DNA from: Thoreauomyces humboldtii
Taxonomy: Eukaryota > Chytridiomycota > Chytridiomycetes > Spizellomycetales > Powellomycetaceae
NCBI GenBank assembly: GCA_027596035.1
Contig: JADGJA010000656.1
Location: 1 to 13,119, forward strand
Direction of reading: 5' to 3'
DNA length: 13,119 nt
Within the stretch, counting starts at the first letter, position 1. Each line of letters starts with the position of its first letter. The translations under genes and the position numbers were made by a program. Shown here one piece after another: positions 1 through 7,394 of this stretch. The notes under the pieces were generated by a model that saw nothing but the letters and a program-made list of their open reading frames with translations, ran no database searches and was not told the origin of the DNA.

Positions 1-145
1 GGTTGTGACAGAATGAGGGGGTTGGATGAGAAAAAAAGAATGGGGAAAATATATGTAAAAAGTCGGTGCTAGCTCGCTTCTTCCCTCTCTTCATCTTTTC
101 CGGGACTCAAGGCTTGACGACGGTTTGTGTCTGTCGTTATTGTTG

Positions 146-3100
146 TCATTGTTGTTGTCCGTCCTCTGATGCCTCCCTCGAAACGGGTGGTGTCGTTAGG
201 AGATGGGCAAAGTGTTCGGAAATCTTGGCTTGGAGTTCCAAGCTACGGAACGGTTTGTTGAGCCAGTCGTGCATTCCCGCTGGATGGTAAAAGTCAGTCA
301 TCTTCGTCGCGTTTCCCGCACCAAAATGCAGGCTGGGGGCTCACCTTCTCGACATCGTTCGAAATCCTCCGGGGTTCCCGACGCCGTGAGGGCGATGACA
401 ACGGGTGGTCGTCGGTGTTCGGGATGGTCGGCATCCGTCTTGACGTCCTCCCATCGTTTCCGAAGCTCATGCATGGCTTCGATTCCCCCCATGTTGGGCA
501 TGCTTAGATCCATCCTGCGTGGAAGAAAGTAAAGAAGCATAAGAACGAGCCAAGAACGATGACGACGACAAAGGGCTTACAATATGAGATCGTAGTGAGT
601 GTGTTCCGCCTTCTCCAGGACTTGAAGTCCGTCTTCGGCAAGGTCAGCGGCGTAGCCCATCTTGCGGAGAAGACTGAGAGCGATCTGTTGGTTGACTGAA
701 GAAACGTTACATTCAAAAGTCAGTCGATCAAGCTTACAAACTTTCGGCGAGTACCAGGGAACGAACGCCAGTACTTACTCGGATTGTCCTCGGCGACCAA
801 TATCCTGAGCGGGTAGAGAGCGCTGATGTCCGCCGCCTGGGTCTTTCCCATGTTCTTGGTATGTTGCTCCTTGGACAACGAACGAGTGGCACCGGGTCTC
901 GGAGACAGCGTGGGGGGGCCCTTTCCGGTTCCCCACGTAACACTGCTCTTCGTCTCGTTCCTGCCGATCTCTGTCCCCGACTTTCCGTTCAAAGCAGCCT
1001 CCTTCTTCTCGATGTCCAAGGAAGCATGCTTGACGATATTTTCCAAGAGCGGTTTCAGAGCCTCGACTTTTCTCGCGGTCCGTTTCGGTACGGTGGCGGT
1101 CTTGAACTCGGGACTCGCCCTTCCACCGTCCGAATCGCTGTTGCTGGTCCGTTCGTCCTGACTGCTCGTGTCCGAGATGGTTTCGACGGTCTCGAAGGGT
1201 ATCCGGACCGAGAACCTCGACCCTTCGTTCGCGGACGACTCGACCCAGATCTGTCCTCCCATGCTGTTGACGAGCTGCTGCGAGATGGCGAGTCCGAGTC
1301 CCGTGCCTACGGCGGAATCTCGATTATTTCGATTGTCGATCTGGCAGTAGGGGTTGAAGAGTCGGTTGATCTTTTCCCGTGGTATTCCACATCCCGTGTC
1401 CGAGATAGTGAAGAGGAGAGACACCGTCTTTGGAGTGTCCGTGTCCGAGTCTGAGCAGTCGGAGGTGGAGAGCGTGTCGGAGCTGCGACGACTGTCGGGT
1501 GGGGTTGGAAGGGTGAGGTAGGAGTGTGAGTTATGTATGGTTTCTTTAGGTGTGGTCATGACCGGGTGATGTTCGCCCTCGAACGTTTTAGCGTGGTCCT
1601 CGTGTCCTGCACGTTCTATTCGGAGCGTCACGCTGCCTCTGTCCGTGAACTATCAACGAGGAACACCCAATCACGTGTTAATAAAGTAAATAAAGAATAT
1701 ATAGCACTGGACACGAATAATGTACCTTCAATGCGTTGGTAAGCATATTGAGCACGACCTGTCGTATCCGCGTAACGTCGCCAACGATGATCTCAGGAAC
1801 GTCATCAGCAAGAGACCACGTGAACAGGACAGCTGAGTCTGGTGCTTGATTTTCAAGGATTTCAGGGTGGTCCGCAAGGTGAACGTTCGCAATCTGGATC
1901 TGCTTCTTGGAAGCAGCCGGAGACAACGCAGCGAGGTGAACTATTGGCAAAGATCGAAAATAAGCCAGGCTTCACGATGTAGACTGCATGTTAAAGCCTC
2001 AGGTAACTTACCAGCTTGCTTGATGCACTTCTTGAGCTTCATGGGATCCTGCTTGAGCTTGAATTGCACGTCCTCGTCACCGATCTTGCTGAGATCGAGA
2101 ACACCGTTGATCACGCTCAGTAGATGCTCGCCAGAGGAGTTGATGAGCTCGAGCCGAGATCGGTTCTCTTCAGATAACTGGATATTATCCCAAAGGATCA
2201 TGTCCGTAAGACCTATTATGGCAGAAACAGGCGTTCGGATCTCATGGCTAGCAAAGGAAAAGCGTTGATTAGGCGAGATCCATATGCAAGGTTCCTGCTC
2301 CTCTCCTGCATGGAAGTTCTTCCTACCTCATATTGGCAAGGAAATGTGACTTTGATTTTGTCGCACGTTCGGCGGCTCCCTTCTCCCTGGTTAACCTCTC
2401 CGTCTGAGCCAGTGTACCGACCTCATGAGCGACTCGCGGAGCGATCATCTCGAGCATGGTCTGCAAGGTCTCGAGACTATGGGGTGCACTTCGACCATCG
2501 AACACGATGCCAATGCCCCCGATGACGGAGTCGATGTTGTGCAGCCCCATGACGCAGCATCGGTCCCCGGGATGGACGAACTCGTCCAAATTGGGGATGG
2601 CGGGAGAGTGCTCAAGGTCGAACACTGAGGCTTCCTGCTTCTTGAGAAGCTCGATGAATGCAAGGGATACTTGACGGGTTGGACCGAGGGCGAGGAATCT
2701 TTGTGGCAAAAGGCAAGAATAGGTAGTCAGCTTCCAAATCTTCGCTTTTGAAAAAGTTCGAAGGTTAGACTCACCCTTCGCCTTCGGTGAAAGCGTTCAG
2801 CTGGAATCCCGCGACATCGTGCTTGACCTCCTCGGCAGCGACGCGCTGCTTGTCATCCCTTCGCAACCCCGACACCAAGGACGAGAAACCTTGCGGAGCA
2901 GTGACCGACGAGATGAGGTCGACGGTGTTGGAGCTCACGTGCGGATCCGCGACGTAGAACCCGACGAAAGCAAGTCGCGCGCCGAGCTCCAGGCACAGCA
3001 GACGGACGACCTCCTTCAGGTAGTTGTTCCCAGAGATGTTGTAGGTACCGTGATAGAGACGGTCCAGAGCGGGAGCGAAGATCGAAGACTCATCGGAAAA

Positions 3101-3778
3101 GGAATCCCCCGACTTGCTGCTATCGCGCGAAGGTGATCGCTCCAGGGTATTTGGCCGCCTGTCAGAATCTGGAAGGTCCACTGTGACAGGTACCAGGTCC
3201 ATGTACTGCGGCTGAACGAAGCTGACGGCGTCGGTGGCTGCGTTGGCCTGATCCACCGCGTCGGTCACGTCGACCATCGTAACGAGGTAACCCTCGACGG
3301 CGGTGGCGGATCGTTTCTTCCCATTGTCTCCGACGGGACGCGGGCCTCCCGAGAGTCCGGCGCGTATCCGCGCGACCTTCTGGATGACCGACAGGACGCG
3401 ACCGTCTCTGCGGGTCTTTTCCACGAGCACGGGCGCGTCCACGAGCGAGAACTGAGCGATGGCTTGCGCGGACAGATGGCTGTCTCCAAAGTTGGGTCGT
3501 GCCACTCCCAGCTCGCGTCCCTCTCCCGCCCGATACTCCTCGTCGTATCCGAAGGCGGTCGAAATGGACTTTGACCACCATACGGTGCGTCCGTCAATGT
3601 CGCAGACGATGCATGGGAGTGTTGCATTGTTGCCGAGGTTGTCTACGATGGCGAGGAGTTTGCCGATGGTACCGCCTTCGACGGTTGGGGAGACTGGCGG
3701 CCCCGCCGCGCGGGGAGAGGAGGGTGAAAAGAGCTGATGACTACTCGGTGAAGAGAACTTTGAGAGAGAAGACGACAT
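146..3778 (-). CDS. Hybrid histidine kinase (PAS-GAF-HisKA-HATPase_c-REC), 8 exons, complete
   Basis: Exons on the minus strand, in transcript order: 3778-2775, 2698-2327, 2247-2012, 1940-1726, 1649-779, 695-581, 514-345, 279-146. All phases agree and sum to 3117 nt, giving 1038 aa. Introns are 65-83 bp. Domains: PAS about residues 50-165; GAF about 240-430; HisKA with H-box SHEIRTP (His460 is the phospho-acceptor); HATPase_c with N-box LNMLTNALK (601-609), G1 box DTGCGIP (693-699) and G2 box GTGLGL (724-729); receiver from about 890 with acidic pair E896/D897, phospho-acceptor Asp940 in LILMDLSMPNMGG, T981 and K1003 in LNKPF. The protein should autophosphorylate and pass phosphate His to Asp and on to an Hpt protein. 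No signal peptide or membrane segment is seen, so it is probably a soluble sensor. A PHY domain is absent, so it is not a standard fungal phytochrome. ATG 3778 is the first in-frame ATG after an upstream stop; an extra 5' exon is not excluded. I cannot assign a fungal HHK group. Confidence 0.95.
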
Positions 3779-5100
3779 GAAGAGCCGAGACTCGCAGATG
3801 TTGGGTATGTCTAGCAGCAAGGGCTTCCGTCAAGTGTACGTCCAGCTGCTCTACCCTATGCTTTCTCAAGCAAAACCGTTGGGGAGCGGCCCGGCCGCAA
3901 GAAGACGACGTGAGCGTCTTATCAGCGCAGCCGTCCCACGTCAGGCTGATGCGAACGAGTTCGACGGAAGAGAAGCTGGTCGGTTGGAGAAAGGACCAGC
4001 GAGTAGGAAGGCTGATGAAGCAACGAGGGAGTTTCGAAGCAGGGTGTTTGGATGTGAAGGAACCCCCCGGAAGATTGAGAGGGATGGCGTTGGAGAGCGA
4101 TGCAGAGCAAGGCGTTGGGGGGTTGTGAGAGAAAGGAGGCAATCTTTCAAGTACACGGTCCCTGCTGCTGTGCCGGAAGTGTGAGAAAAAGGTGTGAAGA
4201 GAAGGCAACGGCGAGCGAGACGACAGAGGGAAGGGAGAAGAGGCCGAGGAGAGGGGGAGACTAGGGGGGAGATGAGCACATGGAAAGGATACATGAGCAA
4301 CAGGCCGGAGGGTGGGGGAGTGTGGGAGTGTGGGAACCTTCTTCGGGACGGGGAACAGGAATGGAAGAGCGGTCGGGACCGAACGCCAGGCAAGACGACG
4401 AGAACGGTGCGAGGCATAGGAACCTGGGTCGGGTACCGAGCGAGGGCTTCCCGATCTTCAAGGACAAGATGATTTTCAGAATCGACATCGCCGATGCTCA
4501 CCGATCCCCCCCACAATGACGTAAATGTCTGGACCCCGGTGGAACCGTGGGAGCGCGGGACCGGTAAAGCCCCTCAAAGACGTTCCCATCCAAAAACGCA
4601 CACATTGCCCCTCCGTCATCCTCCGATCTATCGGTGAGCCAGTTGCCAGTCCAAAGCTCTCATCAACGCTCTCTTTCTACAGATTTCTTTCGGTATTTCG
4701 CTGAAGATTCTAAGGAGCTCAATTAAAGAAAGACCCATGTATTTCCAACGTAACAACGGTACTGTACACCATGGTCTTGTCGGATCCGCTGAGTTTACTT
4801 TTTCCAGCGTCGATCGGGAACGTGGTCCGCATCAGTCTCGATGCATCAGGCAAATACCGGTATGTTAAGCGGTATGTAAAGAAACTTGGACAGAAGCCGA
4901 CTGCTTCAACCAGAACGATCTTTCATGGTTCCCCATTGTCCGCCATCTTGCTGCATCAAAGTAACCAGATATGAGCATTGGTATCATCAACTTCCGCCGT
5001 TTGCAATGGTGGATATCTACAGTTCAAACAGGATTTCCTAACGTGACGCGGAGTGAGCTCCGTAAGGGCATCCAGACCATGCGATTCCTCCTTCGATCCT
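3779..5100. other. Intergenic region between two minus-strand genes; pyrimidine-rich leader of the kinase gene
   Basis: This stretch holds no convincing gene. From about 3840 to 4520 the plus strand is dominated by G and A, so the kinase's coding strand is C/T-rich. That is common in fungal promoters and 5' leaders. The skew produces long open frames on both strands rich in Ser, Pro and Leu (minus) or Arg and Gly (plus); these look compositional. From 4520 to 5100 nothing stands out except a short imperfect direct repeat near 4858-4881 (GGTATGTTAAGC, then GGTATGTAAAG). The open frame at 4771-4974 has no recognisable content. Confidence 0.6.
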
Positions 5101-5448
5101 TCACTTCGTCTTCCCCCCGTTCTTGTCCTGCTCGCTACCAGTCTGCTTCTCCGCGTCTTTCTGCTCTGGATTCTTTCCTTCGTTCTTCAGTGTGACGGCG
5201 TCCTCTGCCGGATCCATGCCGCTGCCCTTTGGGGGTTGGTCGGTGGGCTCCCGGACAAAATCCTTCTGAGGGATGTGGGTAGCGGGAGATGACGGCGGAG
5301 AGGGAGCCTCTAGCGAGACGGATCCGACGAGGCGAGTTCTGGTCGTGGTTGCGAATGCACGTTGGATGGATACAGATCTGTGCATAATGTCGTGGTCGTA
5401 GGATGTCGTTGGCGTGCTGCTGTTGATCTCAGTGTACCAGGGGCTCAT
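5101..5448 (-). CDS. Small hypothetical protein, possibly mitochondrial (115 aa, or 94 aa from the inner Met)
   Basis: Single open frame. The first ATG is at 5448, three codons after an in-frame TAG (one codon between them). A second in-frame ATG at 5385 gives 94 aa and starts MHRSVSIQRAFATTTRTRL, which is rich in Arg, Ser and Thr with no acidic residue and resembles a fungal mitochondrial presequence. The 21 residues before it contain acidic residues and lack that character, so 5385 may be the true start. The mature part is hydrophilic: a Pro/Ser segment, then DQPPKGSGMDPAEDAV, then a Lys/Glu/Gln-rich charged C-terminus ending in KTK. No known catalytic motif or transmembrane helix is visible. 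I do not recognise the family; the mitochondrial location is inferred from the N-terminus only. Confidence 0.6.
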   Translation of the reverse strand: MSPWYTEINSSTPTTSYDHDIMHRSVSIQRAFATTTRTRLVGSVSLEAPSPPSSPATHIPQKDFVREPTDQPPKGSGMDPAEDAVTLKNEGKNPEQKDAEKQTGSEQDKNGGKTK

Positions 5449-5656
5449 AGCCTATCGCGTGAGCAGGCGTCGAGCCAGGATTAGGGCTCGCTGTAATCGC
5501 TCTACCATCAACGCGTTTTTTCACCGCATGTCGCGCGCTCGCTCCCCACTCTCAATCGCGGACTCCAGAGCTGCCAACTGCACTTCAATGGCAAGACCTT
5601 TCGCCCTCTATCACTCGCAATAATAATCCCGCTCTATTGGAGGCATACATGCTGCT

Positions 5657-5662
5657 TATATA
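5657..5662 (+). promoter_or_regulatory. TATA-box-like element
   Basis: TATATA lies 115 bp before the ATG at 5777 that opens the spliced unit on the plus strand. The region 5449-5776 separates that unit from the minus-strand gene starting at 5448 or 5385, so it would serve as a divergent promoter. This rests on the motif and its position alone. Confidence 0.3.
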
Positions 5663-5776
5663 CCGGCAAGTATCACTTTTGCGGTCGACTCTACGAAAAG
5701 CGCTCGAGCGATCCGCAACATTCCCGTCGCGATCCATCTACCACAGTCCACGCATCGCCTCTCAAGCCACAATATA

Positions 5777-6504
5777 ATGAGCTCCAAAGTATGAATTGCT
5801 ATTATCCTTAGGCTCTGGTTGCTAATGCTACTCCATAGTATATTGGTCCCACTTCAGCGCCTCCGCGGACTCATTTGCCTTGCCAAATTTCGCGACACTC
5901 CGATCTCGGCGAAATCAATACCAGCAGCGATTGGCAGTGACACAGGTATGGTTCAATTCAGCAGCCTAAATTTGCGAGCGTTTGCTCACTTATCGCTCTC
6001 AGTTGCTGCGCCAATGTGAGCTTTGCACCATTTCATGCGCGTGCATGACGAAGCCGTTATTGACCGTTCGCCTACGATGTTCCGTTGGTCCGAAGTCGCG
6101 CACATTCGCGCTCTGTTAGGTAAGAATGCACGTGGTGATAATGGGTACGGGTTCTCAGAGCTGACCTTTGTGTAGCATCTCCAGCTGCCGTCATTTACTC
6201 AGCAGCGATTGATGAGGGTGCATGCGCTTTCGCTCCTCATGTAAGTGAAGGCTCACTTATCGATACTAAGGATCTCCTTCTCATTTGTTCACTCGTTATG
6301 TCCTTTGTTTCAGACGTCTTCACATCGCTGACGTCGCCGACCAGACAGGTCGCCGTTCTCCCAAGGCAAAGGTAACTCTCAAGATTAGTTGTCATCCTCC
6401 TCCCCAAACACCACGATCTCGTTACCTTCTCCGCCCCCAAACACAACGTCATCGCTGTGCGTAAGGGCTAGAAGATGACGATCGCGGTGCGTAAGGATGA
6501 GTAA
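5777..6504 (+). other. Candidate spliced transcription unit with low coding content (ncRNA, small gene or decayed gene)
   Basis: Several stretches look like genuine fungal introns: 5789-5838 (GTATGA, branch GCTAATG, ATAG) or with a later acceptor near 5857; 5946-6002 (GTATGG to CTCTCAG); 6130-6175 (GTAAGA, GCTGAC, TGTGTAG); and 6241-6313 (GTAAGT, ACTAAG, TTTCAG). A possible fifth, 6372-6471, keeps frame into a stop at 6502-6504. Exons 6176-6240, 6314-6371 and 6472-6504 join in one open frame ending KKMTIAVRKDE. In that frame, however, the upstream exon ends in TAG exactly at the 6129/6130 donor, so I could not make one frame run from ATG 5777 to the end. It may be a spliced noncoding RNA, a small gene with alternative splice sites, or an eroded gene. 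Strand is inferred from the splice signals. Confidence 0.35.
6402..6496. repeat. Short degenerate tandem repeat, unit about 30-33 bp
   Basis: ATCGCTGTGCGTAAGG at 6451-6466 recurs as ATCGCGGTGCGTAAGG at 6481-6496, with 15 of 16 bases identical at a 30-bp offset. Just upstream, CCCCAAACA at 6402-6410 recurs at 6435-6443, an offset of 33 bp. Together they suggest two or three decayed copies of one unit. The repeat overlaps the end of the candidate spliced unit. Confidence 0.5.
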
Positions 6505-6565
6505 TCGTCAACCATTTCGGGTTGCATGTATGAGTGGTGTTGCACGCCCTTGCGTACCCAAAGCT

Positions 6566-6617
6566 GCCCAGGCGGGGAAATACTACCACACGGCTTAGTT
6601 TCATGGCACGCCTGGGC
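6566..6617. repeat. Perfect 9-bp inverted repeat with 34-bp loop
   Basis: GCCCAGGCG at 6566-6574 is the exact reverse complement of CGCCTGGGC at 6609-6617. The arms are GC-rich and could form a stem around a 34-nt loop in DNA or RNA. No T-run follows, so it is not a bacterial-type terminator. Its role is unknown; it may be a structured RNA element, a protein binding site, or chance. Confidence 0.45.
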
Positions 6618-6715
6618 GCAGGATTCCGCGAGGGTATCGGCGAGAATAGTACTTCCTTCGGGAGGAAACTAGAATTCTCAAACAGTCCCGTTTAATCGGC
6701 TTGCCGAAGACGTGG

Positions 6716-6949
6716 ATGTGGGTCGGATACGAAACAGCTCTGTCCTCCCCACACTTTGCGCAAAGCAAAAAGTCCGCCCTTAGTACGCTTGTACCAGCCA
6801 CATCTGACGCTTCCCAGATAGTTACCCTGACTTGGAAGGAAGCGGCGAGTAACGGGAGCAAGCACCTCCAAGCGAAGCGGGCCACAATCAATCACTACCG
6901 TAGATCGGCCGAGTCCACCTCAATCCCCAGCACACAGGAAACCTGCTGA
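6716..6949 (+). CDS. Candidate small ORF (77 aa), unassigned
   Basis: An ATG at 6716 opens a 77-codon frame with protein-like composition and no low complexity. The frame is also open upstream of the ATG to at least 6701. No domain is recognised. The opposite strand is open too at about 6601-6891 and 6692-6895, and this ORF overlaps the last exon of the minus-strand model at 6895-7351 by 55 bp. At most one of these is likely to be a real protein. Listed because the frame is unusually long for the surrounding region. Confidence 0.2.
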   Translation: MWVGYETALSSPHFAQSKKSALSTLVPATSDASQIVTLTWKEAASNGSKHLQAKRATINHYRRSAESTSIPSTQETC

Positions 6950-7351
6950 CTCGCCTGGACACCTACAGCTGCCCAACCCCTTCTTGCCTGGCCCATGTTC
7001 CTGATCTTCATCATCCGTTACGCATACCTCTCCTCCTTTGTGGGACATCTCTGGCGACGACCTCCTTAGTTTCTCATTATATCCTTCAATACTGGATGAG
7101 ACTTCTTTACACGTACCTAATTCCAAAGAGCGGAGAGTGCGCCGTGGCTCACACTGGGAGAGGACGAAGGAAAGCTGTCCAACAGCCAAATCGTCAAGCA
7201 TTTCCTGAGCAGCATTTCCCCATTCTTTCCCAGACACCATTCCAAGGCCTCTCGCTCTCCTACCGAGTTCCTTGGTCGGCGTGCATGCATAGGACGGAGA
7301 AGAGAACGAGAAGTCAAGCATAAGCTGATCCAGTGTACGGGAGGAGCTCAT
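6895..7351 (-). CDS. Hypothetical protein, 3 exons, 105 aa, unrecognised
   Basis: Exons on the minus strand: 7351-7117, 7050-7028 and 6954-6895. The first intron (7116-7051, 66 bp) has donor GTACGT, a CTAAG branch site and acceptor GCCAG. The second (7027-6955, 73 bp) has donor GTATGC and acceptor TCCAG. The phases fit and total 318 nt with a TAG stop. The first 78 residues come from one open exon and include LDQLMLDFSFSSPSYAC and an alpha-helical-looking stretch around EMLDDLAVGQLSFVLSQCE. The C-terminus reads CVLGIEVDSADLR. I see no signal peptide, membrane segment or known motif. If the introns are not spliced, the open frame runs to 6920 with 143 aa. Its start codon faces that of the large plus-strand gene with only 43 bp between them. 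Confidence 0.5.
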
Positions 7352-7394
7352 CTCATCATCAGCGGTTTTCTGGACGAATTTTCATGCTTTCCGA
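7352..7394. promoter_or_regulatory. 43-bp gap between divergent start codons
   Basis: The minus-strand ATG ends at 7351 and the plus-strand ATG begins at 7395. If both starts are right, the core promoters and leaders must overlap the opposite gene's coding region. No TATA box is seen in the gap. Confidence 0.35.

Noticed and set aside
861..1454. 197-codon plus-strand frame inside the kinase gene
   Set aside because: It is the antisense shadow of the large HATPase-linker exon.
3941..4516. 191-codon minus-strand frame upstream of the kinase
   Set aside because: It is a product of the C/T-rich strand bias (Ser, Pro, Leu, Arg); no domain, and no good splice link to the kinase was seen.
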